The translations under genes and the position numbers were made by a program. A stretch of DNA of 64,000 nt from Lysobacterales bacterium (GTDB taxonomy: Bacteria > Pseudomonadota > Gammaproteobacteria > Xanthomonadales > Xanthomonadaceae): assembly GCA_017302135.1 (NCBI GenBank), contig JAFLDZ010000001.1, positions 1-64,000 on the forward strand. Reading direction: 5' to 3'. A model generated the notes under the pieces. It was not told the DNA's origin. It searched no databases and was given only the letters and a program-made list of their open reading frames with translations. Of this stretch, positions 50,585 through 60,937 are shown piece after piece (positions within the stretch are counted from its first letter, which is position 1; each line of letters starts with the position of its first letter).

Positions 50585-52000
50585 ATGCGCTGGGCGTGCA
50601 TATTGCTGCCGCAACTGGCGCTGGATACCGTCCTTCGCCAGCAAGTCGACCCTGCTGCGCCACTCGCTCTGGTTAGCGGCCCCGTACAGCGCCGCGTGTT
50701 GCATGCGGTCAACGCCACAGCGCGAGAGGCTGGCTTGCGCCGCGGAATGGCACTGACCACCGCGCAGTTGCTGACACCCGAGGTGCATCTTCTTGCCCAT
50801 GACCCGAAATCCGAAACTCAGGCGCGCGAGATGCTCGCCGCCTGGGCCTATCGCTTCAGCTCACTGGTCAGCCTCGCCTTCGCGCATTCAATCGTGCTGG
50901 AGATCCGTGCCAGCCGTGCCCTGTTCGGCGGCTGGTCCGATCTGGGTCGTCGCTTGTCGAGCGAACTGACCGAACTCGGCTTCAGCCATCGCCTGGTCGC
51001 AGCGCCAAACCCGTTTGCTGCGCGCATCCTCTGCAATGTCCATCCCGGACTGGGGGTGGATGAGGCGCACCTGTCCAATGCGCTGGGTGCTGTGCCGGTC
51101 ACACGCAGCGGGCTGCCCACGGATGCAATTGCCACGCTTGAACGCTCCGGCATGCGCCAGCTGCGACAGGTATTCGTTTTGCCGCGCGAGAGTCTGGCCC
51201 GACGCTTTGCACCGACCGTGTTGCAACATCTGGATGCCCTTCGTGGAGGGATTAGCCCGCCATTGCCGTACTACGCACCGCCAGACCGGTTCGAGGCGCG
51301 CATCGAGTTCGAGTACGAAGTGGAGTCCTCGCAGGCATTGCTGTTCCCCCTGCGCCGACTTACCGCGGACCTGGCCACGTTCCTGGCAGCGCGCGACGGT
51401 GGCGTGCAGCGTTTCACGCTCTACTTTGAGCACGAACGCCACTTGGACAGTCAGCTGTCCGTCGGCCTGCTCGCCGCCGAACGCGAGGCTCACCTGTTAT
51501 TCGAGCTCTCACGCAGCCGTCTGGAGCAACTTCGCCTGCCCGCCGGCACGCGAGGCATGCGCCTGGTCGCCGAGGAGTTGCCGCCGTTTGTCCCTGCCGG
51601 CCGCGACCTGTTCGATGCACGTCCGCAGCAGGCAGTCCCATGGGAACAATTACGTGAGCGACTGCGCGCACGCCTGGGCGATGACGCCGTGCAAGGCATC
51701 GCGCTGCAGGCCGACCACCGCCCTGAGCGCGCGACGCGTCTTGGCGCAATCAGCAGCAAGCGTAGCGATCCTGCGCCCTCTCCACTTCGCCCCGCCTGGC
51801 TGTTGCCGCAACCGATCCCCTTACGTGGCATCGGTCATGTGGTGGTCGGGGGCGAAGAGCGCATCGAGACCGGCTGGTGGGATGGCAGTGATGTGCGCCG
51901 CGACTACGCGGTCATTCGTACCCGCGAGGGTCAGCATGCCTGGGCGTTCCAGGTAGCAAGTCAACCGGGGCAGTGGTGGCTGCAAGGCTGGTTCGCATGA
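50585..52000 (+). CDS. imuB: ImuB, Y-family polymerase-like mutasome hub
   Basis: The 471-residue protein has the Y-family fold but lacks the catalytic acids: the palm starts [14 protein letters not shown] and the usual S-x-D-E motif region reads [12 protein letters not shown]. This is typical of ImuB, which bridges DnaE2, ImuA and the beta clamp. The C-terminal tail (about 380-471) carries the partner-binding part. It overlaps dnaE2 by ATGA. Confidence 0.9.
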   Translation: MRWACILLPQLALDTVLRQQVDPAAPLALVSGPVQRRVLHAVNATAREAGLRRGMALTTAQLLTPEVHLLAHDPKSETQAREMLAAWAYRFSSLVSLAFAHSIVLEIRASRALFGGWSDLGRRLSSELTELGFSHRLVAAPNPFAARILCNVHPGLGVDEAHLSNALGAVPVTRSGLPTDAIATLERSGMRQLRQVFVLPRESLARRFAPTVLQHLDALRGGISPPLPYYAPPDRFEARIEFEYEVESSQALLFPLRRLTADLATFLAARDGGVQRFTLYFEHERHLDSQLSVGLLAAEREAHLLFELSRSRLEQLRLPAGTRGMRLVAEELPPFVPAGRDLFDARPQQAVPWEQLRERLRARLGDDAVQGIALQADHRPERATRLGAISSKRSDPAPSPLRPAWLLPQPIPLRGIGHVVVGGEERIETGWWDGSDVRRDYAVIRTREGQHAWAFQVASQPGQWWLQGWFA

Positions 52001-55000
52001 ACGCACCTGCCTATGCCGAGCTTCACTGCCTGTCTGCATTCTCGTTCCAACGAGGCGCCTCCACGGCCGATGAGTTGTTCGCCCGTGCCGCGGCACTCGG
52101 CTATCGGGCGCTGGCTATCACCGATGCATGTTCGCTGGCTGGAATCGTGCGGGCATTCGAGGCCAGCAAACGGCACGGGGTGAAACTCATTGTCGGGGCC
52201 GAGTTCCAAGTGCAGGACGGCCCCAAGCTCGTGCTGCTGTGCGCCGACCAGCCGGCCTACGAGGCGCTGTGTCTGCTCATCACCATCAATCGCCGACGCG
52301 CAAAGAAAGGGAGTTACCTGACGCTGGCATCAGACTTTTCCGAAATGCCTGCAGGATTACTCTGCCTGTGGTGTCCGGCATTCCCCGACGCCGACACACA
52401 CGCCGTCTGGCTGCAGTCTGTGTTCGCCGGTCGACTCTGGATTGCCGCCGAACTGCATCGGGAGCCTGGTGAGGCCACCCGCCTGGCGCATGTGGAGGCG
52501 CTGGCCGAGCGCCTTGGTCTGCCGATAGTGGCCAGCAGCGATGTGCACATGCATGTGCGTGGCCGCCGCGCCCTGCAGGACACCCTGACCGCTATCCGTC
52601 ACCACTGCACTGTGGCCGAGGCCGGTTTCCGGTTGTTCCAGAACGGCGAGCGGCACCTACGCACCCGAGAACAGCTAGCCGAACGCTATCCCACTGCTTG
52701 GCTGGCCGAGAGCGTAAACATCGCCGAGCGCTGTACGTTCACCCTGGACCAGCTGCGCTACACCTATCCACGCGAACTGGTGCCAGAGGGCCACACCCCT
52801 ACCGGCTGGCTGCGGCAACTCACCGAGGACGGCATCCGTTGGCGCTGGCCGGACGGCATCGGCGACAAGACCCGTGTCCAGATCGAACATGAGCTCACAC
52901 TCATCGCCGAACTCCAGTACGAGTCGTACTTCCTGACCGTGCACGACATCGTCCGTTTTGCGCGCAGTCGCGGGATCCTCTGTCAGGGCCGTGGTTCGGC
53001 GGCGAACTCGGCGGTGTGTTTTGCTCTCGGTGTAACCGAGGTCGATCCAGCCCGGATGAACATGTTGTTCGAGCGCTTCCTCTCGCGCGAACGCAACGAA
53101 CCACCCGACATCGATATCGACTTCGAGCACGAACGCCGCGAAGAAGTAATCCAGTACATCTTCCAGCGCTATGGCCGCGAGCGTGCCGCCCTGACTGCAG
53201 TCGCCACCCAGTACCGGGGCCGCAGCGCGGTCCGTGATGTCGCCAAGGCGCTGGGACTGTCCCCCGACCAGGTCAGTGCCTTGGCCGGAACCATGAATTA
53301 TTGGGAAGGCGAACCAGACGATACGCACCTGCGCGAAGCCGGGTTTGATCCCGACACGCCGCTGCTGCGCCGGGTCACCACCCTGACCCAGCAGCTGATG
53401 CAACTGCCCCGCCACCTGTCCCAGCATCCTGGCGGATTCGTGATCTCCGAGCATCCGCTGCACACGCTGGTGCCGGTCGAGAACGCGGCGATGGACGAGC
53501 GAACCGTCATCCAGTGGGACAAGGACGACCTGGACTCACTTGGATTGATGAAGGTGGATGTGCTCGGACTCGGCATGCTGACCGCAGTGCGCAAGACGCT
53601 CGACCTGCTGCGCGCCACCGGGCGACGCGACCTGAGCTTGGCCACCATTCCCGTCGAGGATCCAGCCACCTACGCAATGATCGGCAAGGCCGACACCGTG
53701 GGTGTATTTCAAATTGAGTCGCGGGCGCAGATGGCGATGCTCCCTCGCACCCAGCCAAAGAATTTTTACGAGCTGGTGATCGAGGTCGCGATTGTTCGCC
53801 CCGGACCTATCCAGGGCGACATGGTCCACCCCTATCTACGTCGCAAGCGCGGTGAAGAGCCGATCGACTACCCGCCACAGCTCCGGCACATCTTTGAACG
53901 CACGCTCGGTGTCCCCCTGTTTCAGGAACAGGTGATGCAGCTGGCAATCGATGCAGCGGGCTTTGCGCCGGGTGAAGCCGACGAGTTGCGTCGCTCGATG
54001 GCGGCCTGGAAACGGCGGGGTGGGCTGGAACCACACCGCGAAAAACTCCGGTCCGGGATGCTCGCGCGCGGCTACACCGCGGAGTACGCAGAACACTTAT
54101 TCGAGCAGATCAAGGGCTTTGGTCACTACGGCTTCCCGGAAAGCCATGCGGCGAGCTTTGCCCTGATCACCTACGCCACTTGCTGGCTCAAGTGCCACGA
54201 ACCCGCCGCATTTGCTGCCTGCCTGATCAACAGCCAGCCGATGGGCTTCTATACGCCCGACCAGATTCTCCAGGATGCCCGCCGACATGGCATCCGCGTA
54301 TTACCCGTGGATGTCCGTCAGAGTGACTGGGACTGCACCTTGGAATTTCCCCACGGTGAAGCGTCAGAGAACCCTGATATCCGGCTCGGATTTCGCCTGA
54401 TCAAAGGGTTCCGGCAAGACGTGGCCGAGACCCTCGCCACCGCTCGCCGCGCAATTAGTTTCAATAGCGTCGCCGATCTCAGCCAGCGCGCGCAGCTAGA
54501 TCGCCGGCATCAAGGCCTGCTGGCTGATGCCGGCGCCCTGAAAGGCTTGGCGGGTCATCGCCACCGCGCACGCTGGGAGGTGTCGGGCGTGGAGAAATCC
54601 CTCCCCCTATTCGAGCAGGCACCCGCTACGCCCGAACTCACACTCCCCCTCCCGATGCCCTCTGCCGGCGAAGATATGATCGCGGATTATGCGATGACTG
54701 GATTGACGCTCGGCCGCCACCCGTTGAGCTTCCTGCGCTCTCAACTTCGGGCACAGCGTTGCAAGCGGTCCTCTGAACTGGCTGCAGTTCCGCATGGACG
54801 CAGCATCCAGTTCGCCGGGTTGGTGCGCTTGCGGCAACGGCCGGAAACAGCTGGTGGCGTGACCTTCCTGACTCTGGAAGACGAGGACGGCATGGTCAAT
54901 GCACTGGTCTGGCAACAGGTGGCCGAACGGCAGCGACGGGTTCTGCTCGGCGCACAGCTCCTCCATATCAACGCCCGATTGGAACGCGTGGACGGTGTGC

Positions 55001-55080
55001 AGCACTTGATCGTCAATCGGATGACTGATTACAGCAGGCTTTTGTCAGGTATCGAAGCAAAAAGTCGCGACTATCACTGA
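51997..55080 (+). CDS. dnaE2: DnaE2 error-prone DNA polymerase III alpha subunit
   Basis: The 1027-residue protein has a PHP domain ([12 protein letters not shown], about residue 5) and the DNA polymerase III core with [12 protein letters not shown] (about 370) and G-R-G-S-A-A-N-S. The tail has an OB-fold ([13 protein letters not shown]). DnaE2 bypasses DNA damage with low fidelity. ATG 51997 overlaps the imuB stop. Length and motifs are complete. Confidence 0.93.
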   Translation: MNAPAYAELHCLSAFSFQRGASTADELFARAAALGYRALAITDACSLAGIVRAFEASKRHGVKLIVGAEFQVQDGPKLVLLCADQPAYEALCLLITINRRRAKKGSYLTLASDFSEMPAGLLCLWCPAFPDADTHAVWLQSVFAGRLWIAAELHREPGEATRLAHVEALAERLGLPIVASSDVHMHVRGRRALQDTLTAIRHHCTVAEAGFRLFQNGERHLRTREQLAERYPTAWLAESVNIAERCTFTLDQLRYTYPRELVPEGHTPTGWLRQLTEDGIRWRWPDGIGDKTRVQIEHELTLIAELQYESYFLTVHDIVRFARSRGILCQGRGSAANSAVCFALGVTEVDPARMNMLFERFLSRERNEPPDIDIDFEHERREEVIQYIFQRYGRERAALTAVATQYRGRSAVRDVAKALGLSPDQVSALAGTMNYWEGEPDDTHLREAGFDPDTPLLRRVTTLTQQLMQLPRHLSQHPGGFVISEHPLHTLVPVENAAMDERTVIQWDKDDLDSLGLMKVDVLGLGMLTAVRKTLDLLRATGRRDLSLATIPVEDPATYAMIGKADTVGVFQIESRAQMAMLPRTQPKNFYELVIEVAIVRPGPIQGDMVHPYLRRKRGEEPIDYPPQLRHIFERTLGVPLFQEQVMQLAIDAAGFAPGEADELRRSMAAWKRRGGLEPHREKLRSGMLARGYTAEYAEHLFEQIKGFGHYGFPESHAASFALITYATCWLKCHEPAAFAACLINSQPMGFYTPDQILQDARRHGIRVLPVDVRQSDWDCTLEFPHGEASENPDIRLGFRLIKGFRQDVAETLATARRAISFNSVADLSQRAQLDRRHQGLLADAGALKGLAGHRHRARWEVSGVEKSLPLFEQAPATPELTLPLPMPSAGEDMIADYAMTGLTLGRHPLSFLRSQLRAQRCKRSSELAAVPHGRSIQFAGLVRLRQRPETAGGVTFLTLEDEDGMVNALVWQQVAERQRRVLLGAQLLHINARLERVDGVQHLIVNRMTDYSRLLSGIEAKSRDYH

Positions 55081-55258
55081 GTTACTCGCGAGGCGTGGTG
55101 TCCTGACGAGGGAGAACACCATCGAACAGACGCTATGGGAGATCCTTCGGGACGAGGCTGAAGTAGAGCAGATCTTCATCATCGTGCGGGCCCAGCAGGA
55201 ATACTGAGCGTGCAGGTGCGCAATGCCATTGAACTGGGAGAGTTGCGTGCCGCCGAAC

Positions 55259-55854
55259 ATGGCACTGGACACCATCCGCGTTTATGCCATTACCGAGCTC
55301 GACTGGATAAAAATCCAGTAGCGAAAAATGCGCGCGCAAGAACGCGAGACGCCCCGCGAGTATCTGGACCGGGAAAGCCACGTCGTGTGGAGTCAACCGT
55401 CGCCTGCTGCGCATCGTAGAAACTGCGACCGCACCTAGAGTGGCTCTGAAACCTTCCCGACTGGAACTGCATGTCTATCCCTTCAGCCACACAGTGAAAC
55501 AGCATGAGGTTCTGGAAGTCTGGTATCGGGAACAAATCGAGGCTGTCGCCCCTGCCCCGCTGAAAAATTGGAACCACTGACGGGGGTGAAGGTTAGTCGC
55601 CTCCAAGTGCACCGGATGAAAACCGAGTGGGGAGCTGCAACCCCTGTACCGGCCTCATTCGGCTGAACACCGACTTGGCCCGCAAGCCGCCGGAGTGCCT
55701 GGAGTACATCGTGGTGCGTGAGTTGGTGCACCTGCTGGAACCCAGCCACAACGCCCGGCTCCAGGCCTTGATGGATGAGTGCCTGCCGCACTGACGGCAG
55801 CTGAAGAACGCCTTGAACCGCCTGCCAGTACGGCATGAAGACTGGGATTACTGA
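55259..55854 (+). pseudogene. Decayed YgjP-like (M48/WLM-type) metallopeptidase
   Basis: Pieces in several frames rebuild a YgjP-like protein. T-I-R-V-Y-A-I-T-E-L-D-W-I-K runs to a TAG; R-A-Q-E-R-E-T-P-R-E-Y-L-D-R-E-S-H follows. A middle part with R-M-K-T-E-W-G leads by frameshift to C-N-P-C-T-G-L-I-R-L-N-T-D. The end reads V-V-R-E-L-V-H-L-L-E-P-S-H-N, where the zinc motif H-E-L-V-H has become R-E-L-V-H. Several lesions show an old pseudogene. The bases just upstream (55100-55206) encode E-I-L-R-D-E-A-E-V-E-Q-I-F, perhaps the end of another lost gene. Confidence 0.75.
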
Positions 55855-56205
55855 GGGTAATCCCCTTGGGCTGGGACACTTGACCGGTACAAAGCCCACC
55901 AATTCGCTGAAATCCAACTAAAAAGGTCCGGAAACCTCAACTTCGATTGGTACCGGTCAGCGCGGGCTGGCCGTTTATTGTGGCTGATTGGGCCGTCGAG
56001 TTGGTTCCTTTCCCTGTTCAGCCAGCGTGGGCTCACAGCGCGCGGCCTGAAAGCAAGAGCGAGCGGTGGGTTTCTGGTGCGGGAATGAATTTCCGCAACT
56101 TTTTCCGCTACATCGTGGATTTCCGCCCCTTATGAATCCAATGAAACCCAACGCAAAATCACGATACGGCGGGCATGGTGCTCGTCGTTCCGCTGAGATA
56201 GCAAT
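55855..56205. other. Intergenic DNA before the satellite-like element
   Basis: No gene is supported. The dyad GACCGGTAC / GTACCGGTC (about 55881-55967, widely spaced) is the only structure noticed. It should contain the promoter of the AlpA-like gene and possibly the outer join of the older DNA with the small element. Confidence 0.4.
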
Positions 56206-56511
56206 ATGAATCTTTATCCCTCAAGTCCTAGCCTCGATGCCAACCCTGACTGGCCAGGCACCAGAAGCAGTGTGACTGCATTTCCACGCTCCATGCGCAT
56301 CCTTCGCAAGAAGGCAATAGCAAAGAAGGTCGGCTGCTCTGAGAGCACGGTCGACAATCGCCTCAACCCTCGTTCGCGCTGGCATGACGAAACTTTCCCG
56401 AAACCAATCCCATTGGGCGCTGGAGGTTCACGCAGTTCGGCCAAGGGCTGGCTTGAATATGTAGTTGATGAATGGCTGGAAAGCCGCAAGGAGGCCGCCT
56501 ATCGCAGTTAA
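56206..56511 (+). CDS. AlpA-family regulator / excisionase-like protein
   Basis: The 101-residue protein has a winged-helix DNA-binding pattern: I-L-R-K-K-A-I-A-K-K-V-G-C-S-E-S-T-V-D (about 28-46), then R-W-H-D-E-T-F-P-K-P-I-P-L-G and a C-terminal W-L-E-Y-V-V-D-E-W-L. AlpA-like proteins of small integrative elements control the integrase or act as excisionases. It is followed by a strong terminator. The integrase lies at the far right of the same element. Confidence 0.8.
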   Translation: MNLYPSSPSLDANPDWPGTRSSVTAFPRSMRILRKKAIAKKVGCSESTVDNRLNPRSRWHDETFPKPIPLGAGGSRSSAKGWLEYVVDEWLESRKEAAYRS

Positions 56512-56544
56512 TTTTTCTCACCAACTCGACACAATGTCGATAAC

Positions 56545-56576
56545 AAAAAACCCCAGCAATGCTGGGGTTTTTCTTT
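56545..56576. terminator. Bidirectional intrinsic terminator
   Basis: CCCCAGC-AAT-GCTGGGG is flanked by an A run before and TTTTTCTTT after, so it can end transcription in both directions. It directly follows the AlpA-like gene. Confidence 0.92.
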
Positions 56577-56685
56577 AGCAAGCGGTCGGAACCAAGGGCT
56601 GCTGCCTAGCTTGAATTCCGGTTTATATCTAATAGATGAATACCTATCACCAATAAGCACGTTATCCGACAATCAGGAGAGGAAC

Positions 56686-57882
56686 ATGCCCATGAAGAGC
56701 AATAAAGAGATCAATCATAAACAACGTGAGTTGAGCACTGAGCAACGGGAGTACAACCATCACCTTCTTGTGCGCAAGACCACCCGGCGTGACGGGCATA
56801 CCTACATCGGACCAGAATTCGATTTCATTAATTACCTCATTAGACTTGAGAAGCTGGCACTGACAATTACCGATAGTGACAGCCTGGCGGTTGAACTTTC
56901 TCCCAACTGGAGAGGTAACCAGCGCTATCGCCTGACCAAGTTGGGCAGGAAGATTTTTTTGGAGTGCAGGAGCTACGACGAGGAGGTAGTGAACCACTAC
57001 GAGCATCATCGTTTTAATCCATACCTGACCGTGATGCTGAAAGCCATGAAGCAGTGGGCACATGAACTGGTCGTGCATACGAACAGAAACGGTGAGCCTG
57101 ACGTTTCACAGGAGTATGCACGCGATACCCTCGGCAAGTTGCTCACATTCGTGCGTGCTGAATTTCGTAGGCCGGCTTTCAAAGACGAGGTTGAGAATTA
57201 CAAGCGGAATGAGGAAAAAAACATCGCAAGTTGCTGCAAGTACATGGCAGCGCAGTTCGGCCGTCGTACAAACCTGTTGATTTTGAGGATCGACTTTTAC
57301 TTCCGACCCTCGTCTAAAGGATGGGGCTACACGCGAGAAGCGGACTGTCAATACGGACTCATGCTACGCGCGTTGCGGGAGGATCGCATCGTAGACGACG
57401 TCCTCGGATACATAGGCAAGCGCGAGGAAGGGATTGACCGCGGAGTGCATTTTCACGTGCTAATTGTTCTGGATGGCCACCTGCACCGTGATGCGCTGAA
57501 CCTTACTCGCGCAGTGGGCGAGTACTGGGTTGAACGCTGCGGAAAGGCTGAGGACGGATCTCACAAATCGAGTTATTTTAACTGCTATACCCGCAAGGAC
57601 AAGTACGAGTACAACTGCCTGGGCCTAGTTCGCCCGACTGATCGCTCGATGATGAAGGGCTTGCGCCTCGCCATCGAATACATGTGCAAGGAAACCTCGC
57701 AGCTCAAGCCCAGCCCGCCGAAGGCGCAAGAAGGCCCTGAAGGCGCGCAGGAGCCGCTCGGCAAGGGCATTCGTAATCTTCGCAAGGGGATCATGCCCAA
57801 GGGCCATAGCGGACGCGGTGCGCCGCGCAGCAGCGGACTGGATACTTCGGTCATCGACCGTGAGCTACTGAAGAAGCAATAA
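56686..57882 (+). CDS. Inovirus-type Gp2 / YagK-YfjJ-like protein (HUH-like)
   Basis: The 398-residue protein resembles inovirus-type Gp2 and the YagK/YfjJ family, replication-initiator-like proteins of small mobile elements. A candidate HUH-type metal motif is G-V-H-F-H-V-L-I-V-L-D-G-H (about residues 264-276). A Y-T-R-K-D-K-Y motif about 50 residues later could supply the nicking tyrosine. The C-terminus is basic and low complexity. ATG 56686 follows AGGAGAGG; the longer frame start is unlikely. A terminator follows. Confidence 0.78.
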   Translation: MPMKSNKEINHKQRELSTEQREYNHHLLVRKTTRRDGHTYIGPEFDFINYLIRLEKLALTITDSDSLAVELSPNWRGNQRYRLTKLGRKIFLECRSYDEEVVNHYEHHRFNPYLTVMLKAMKQWAHELVVHTNRNGEPDVSQEYARDTLGKLLTFVRAEFRRPAFKDEVENYKRNEEKNIASCCKYMAAQFGRRTNLLILRIDFYFRPSSKGWGYTREADCQYGLMLRALREDRIVDDVLGYIGKREEGIDRGVHFHVLIVLDGHLHRDALNLTRAVGEYWVERCGKAEDGSHKSSYFNCYTRKDKYEYNCLGLVRPTDRSMMKGLRLAIEYMCKETSQLKPSPPKAQEGPEGAQEPLGKGIRNLRKGIMPKGHSGRGAPRSSGLDTSVIDRELLKKQ

Positions 57883-57908
57883 CGAATTAATTCGAGGGTG
57901 CAACAGGA

Positions 57909-57935
57909 GGGCCGAATTTATCGGCCCTTTTTTTT
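57909..57935 (+). terminator. Intrinsic terminator after the Gp2-like gene
   Basis: GGGCCGA-ATTTA-TCGGCCC is followed by eight T residues. It overlaps the last bases of the convergent hypothetical gene. Confidence 0.93.
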
Positions 57936-59096
57936 GGATGAATTGACTCTAACAACCTCAGCTCGTTCGTGCCTAAAATCGTTTTTATTCTTGTCGCGCT
58001 CACACATCTCGCCGGTAATAAAGAACAACAAGGACTGCACCTGATCGTTCTCGCCGGCATCCCAGAATCCAAAGTCCACGAGCAGATCGACTAGGGATTC
58101 TGAGCTGCCGATTTTAGGTTCCATCGTCCCGTTCCAGCGGCAGGCGGCATACAGCACCTTGGAAAATCCGGAGTTGATGAATTTCTGGTTGAAGAATGCA
58201 TCAGATGGCACTGTTGCATTTATCGGCAGGGGTGCGCCAGGCCTAGTGTTGTCTTTTTTGTATTTGTAATGCGGATTTGCCAGGTTGGCTCCGAACAGAT
58301 CCCGCTTATCATTGAAGGGCTTCGGATTCTTAGGGTAATTCGGATGCACCCCCTTAAGGGTAATTGCGACCGACTTCGCATCAATCTCCCTCCGCGCCGC
58401 ATCTCGGTTCTTGTAGGCCTGGACCAGGATGGAGAACACAAGAGGGGAGGACTTCTCCAGCCCAAACGGGTCAGCGGGGAGGTGTGCATTGGCAGAGGAG
58501 AAGTTGGAATTAAGTGACGAGCCCACGACAGCAATCGCGCCATCGTCTGCGTTCGCCTCGACGAAGATGTCCTTGAACCCAACTCCGTGCATGGAGTACG
58601 AAAACATGTTCGAGTTTTGAATCGGCGATTTCACAACCGCACTATCACCCGCTGCGGCATCGAATTTGGTGGGCGTAGCATCGGCGATGGCGCTGCTCTT
58701 GGGTTCCAGTTTGCCTGCTCGAATCCTCTGATGATCGAAGTCGATGGACGGCAATCCGTCGCTTCTCAACCGAAGAAACAAAGCGTTCGCCTCGAACCAG
58801 TGCAGTGTCAAGGAATGCTTGACCAGTAGTTCTTGTATTTGCCGCTTATCAAGTTGCAAGTAGCTTGGATCAGGAGACTTGCGGATGAGGCAGAACCCCT
58901 CTTGTCCCCCCTCAATCACGCGGCTATTTGTCAGTAGCCGAAGCTCCTTGAAGTCGCATCGAAACCCGTCAGGAACGCAGACGTAGAACCCCCAGCGCCC
59001 TGATTCGGTCAGGCTAAGGATGTGAGCAACAGGGTCGGCTCCACGGAGTGTGGTAGAAAGTGGTTTCACCCGGATCGGTTGTGATTCACTTGTCAT
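57918..59096 (-). CDS. Hypothetical protein of the satellite-like element
   Basis: The 392-residue protein is not recognised. It begins M-T-S-E-S-Q-P-I-R-V, has no signal or membrane helix, and contains W-G-F-Y-V-C-V-P-D-G-F-R-C-D near residue 35, a Ser/Ala-rich central part and a basic, Lys-rich end. The ATG at 59096 overlaps the integrase stop by 11 bases; a TTG further upstream is possible. Being next to the integrase in a cargo position suggests an accessory role such as defence, but this is a guess. Confidence 0.65.
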   Translation of the reverse strand: MTSESQPIRVKPLSTTLRGADPVAHILSLTESGRWGFYVCVPDGFRCDFKELRLLTNSRVIEGGQEGFCLIRKSPDPSYLQLDKRQIQELLVKHSLTLHWFEANALFLRLRSDGLPSIDFDHQRIRAGKLEPKSSAIADATPTKFDAAAGDSAVVKSPIQNSNMFSYSMHGVGFKDIFVEANADDGAIAVVGSSLNSNFSSANAHLPADPFGLEKSSPLVFSILVQAYKNRDAARREIDAKSVAITLKGVHPNYPKNPKPFNDKRDLFGANLANPHYKYKKDNTRPGAPLPINATVPSDAFFNQKFINSGFSKVLYAACRWNGTMEPKIGSSESLVDLLVDFGFWDAGENDQVQSLLFFITGEMCERDKNKNDFRHERAEVVRVNSSKKKGR

Positions 59097-60330
59097 GCTT
59101 GGGTTCTTTTTTGTTGCGGTTTGTTTTTCGGTCAACAGGAATGATGAAATCGGCCCACGCCTGCATCATCGGACGACGTTGCTCCAGCAGGTCCGTGCGG
59201 TGATAGGCCGCTTCGACCTTGTTCTGCACCGTATGGGCCAGCGATCGTTCGGCCAGGTCGCGGGCGAAGCCATTTTCGCTGCACCAGTCGCGGAAACTGG
59301 AGCGGAAACCATGCGCTGTCGCTACCCTATCCGCCGTATCACTTTTAGCTTTCAATCGACGCAATAATGCCGTCAAGGTCATGTCGGACAAGACCGTCTG
59401 TGCCTGTACCGAGGGAAATACCAATTCCTCATGATGGCCGACTTGCCTCTTCAACAGTTCAACCGCTTGCTTGGACAACGGGACGCGGTGGACTTGTTTT
59501 GCTTTCATGCGTGCGGCAGGGATCGTCCAAAGCTTTCCCTGGAGATTCACTTCGTCCCAGACCATGCCTCGTACTTCCCCAGATCGACTGGCGGTCAGTA
59601 TCAGGTACAGCAGGGCTTGCCGGGTGACATCAAATTCATTCGCGGTTGCTAACTCCGCCTTCACAAAAGCTGGGACCTTCGCCCAAGGCATCGCAGGCTG
59701 ATGCTCTACACGGACGGATTTTCCTGGTTGGAGGGGCAGCAGGTGGTTGACCACATCCACGGGGTTGGCCTGATTGAACCCGTGTGCCCAGCCCCACGCC
59801 ATGACGGCATGAAGGCGCTGTTTCACGCGGCTGGCGGTTTCGGCCTTTTCCAGCCAGATCGGGCGCAGGACATCGGCCATGTGCCTGGGCTGGAGCTGGT
59901 CAATGGATATCGAGCCAATCAGCGGGAAGGCGTACTCGGTCAGGGTGTTAAGCCATTGCTGGGCATGCTTGACGTTTTTCCAGCCCGGCTTCAGCTCACG
60001 GTGGAGTTGCTCGGCAGCGTCCTTGAAGGCGGGAGTCTTCGGTTTGGCGGCTTCAGCGGCCTTCAGCTCCAACGGATCTTGACCTGCGGCGATCTGTTCA
60101 CGCATTTCGCGCGCGAGCTTTCCGGCCATAGCGATGCCCACTTCGGGATAAGCCCCAAGCCCTGCATTGCGCCGCTTATGAGTGACAGGGCTGACGAAGC
60201 GCAGCACCCACTTTCCCTGGCTCTTGTGGGTGGCCGACGGGAACAGAGCCAGACCAGTCACGACGCCATGTGGAACAGGCGGGCTACCTGGACTGATGGT
60301 CCGTGCCTTTGCATCCGTGATTAAAGCCAT
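59086..60330 (-). CDS. P4-type tyrosine integrase
   Basis: The 414-residue protein has the P4-integrase layout: an N-terminal DUF4102 arm-binding domain (M-A-L-I-T-D-A-K-A-R...R-N-A-G-L-G-A-Y-P-E-V), a core-binding domain and a catalytic domain with R in A-S-R-S-G-E-V-R, H-G-F-R-S-S-F-R-D-W and the nucleophile in A-A-Y-H-R-T-D-L. It lies 180 bases from a repeat that matches a tRNA-Ser 3' end, fitting the family's tRNA-site insertion. Likely active. Confidence 0.92.
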   Translation of the reverse strand: MALITDAKARTISPGSPPVPHGVVTGLALFPSATHKSQGKWVLRFVSPVTHKRRNAGLGAYPEVGIAMAGKLAREMREQIAAGQDPLELKAAEAAKPKTPAFKDAAEQLHRELKPGWKNVKHAQQWLNTLTEYAFPLIGSISIDQLQPRHMADVLRPIWLEKAETASRVKQRLHAVMAWGWAHGFNQANPVDVVNHLLPLQPGKSVRVEHQPAMPWAKVPAFVKAELATANEFDVTRQALLYLILTASRSGEVRGMVWDEVNLQGKLWTIPAARMKAKQVHRVPLSKQAVELLKRQVGHHEELVFPSVQAQTVLSDMTLTALLRRLKAKSDTADRVATAHGFRSSFRDWCSENGFARDLAERSLAHTVQNKVEAAYHRTDLLEQRRPMMQAWADFIIPVDRKTNRNKKEPKHDK

Positions 60331-60506
60331 TCCCCACCCCGAAATTTCCGTTTCCAGTATGCCATCCAGTATGCCATTTGGAGCTGGCTACCCTTGGGGG
60401 TCGTTGGGTTAGGTTGGAGGCGAAGCGTAGCTAAACCCCTAAAAATAGTGGTAAAATTTTCGCACGTTGTTTTTGGTTGGGGTTCTTTGGGCACTGCGAA
60501 GGCGGT

Positions 60507-60530
60507 CCCTCTCTCCGCCAGTTTCAACGC
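60507..60530. repeat. Attachment-site repeat, copy 1 (tRNA-Ser 3' end-like)
   Basis: CCCTCTCTCCGCCAGTTTCA (60507-60526, followed by ACGC) matches the T-arm/acceptor end of a tRNA-Ser gene including CCA. No complete tRNA is joined to it. It lies beside the integrase gene and is the likely end (attR) of the element. Confidence 0.7.
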
Positions 60531-60676
60531 AAGCGGTCTTCGACGCGGCGCCGAAGTTTGGCGACACGTCGAAGAGGGGGTGAGAACCCCCGCGGGTTCG
60601 ACAGATCGGCAGGATCGCCGATCTGCACGGCGAAGCCGCCCGGAGGGCGCGGTACATGGATGTACCGAGTGCATCC

Positions 60677-60700
60677 CCCTCTCTCCGCCAGTTTCAATGC
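60677..60700. repeat. Attachment-site repeat, copy 2
   Basis: The same 20 bases recur at 60677-60696 (followed by ATGC), 170 bases right of copy 1 and 21 bases before ffs. The DNA between contains hairpins but no gene. Two copies suggest serial integration or a short leftover of an earlier element. Confidence 0.7.
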
Positions 60701-60720
60701 GTCGCAGACGCAACGTCTAT

Positions 60721-60827
60721 GGTGGCCCCGTCGGCCCCTCGCGACGCTAGATCGAAAACTCCGCCAGGGCCGGAAGGCAGCAACGGTATCGGTCGATGCG
60801 GGTGCCGAGGTCAGCCGGCGGGGCCAT
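60721..60827 (+). ncRNA. ffs: 4.5S RNA (bacterial SRP RNA)
   Basis: The sequence folds as a long hairpin with outer arms TGGCCCCG and CGGGGCCA. The SRP core is present: GCCAGGGCCGGAAGGCAGCA (60763-60782) and GGTGCCGAGGTCAGC (60801-60815), which bind the Ffh M domain. Ends are set by the outermost pairing and may shift by a few bases. Confidence 0.92.
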
Positions 60828-60937
60828 CGCCATTTTGCGGTGGTCAATGCACCGAAGCAGTTTCCGCCTCGCGCCGGGCAGGCTTCCGCATCGACAGCGG
60901 TACCGTTCAGAGCCCGACGCGATGTACAGACACTCTG

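Noticed and set aside
60530..60676. A complete tRNA gene between the two att repeats
   Set aside because: A GGGTTCGA-like piece is present but no acceptor, D-arm and anticodon arrangement could be built.
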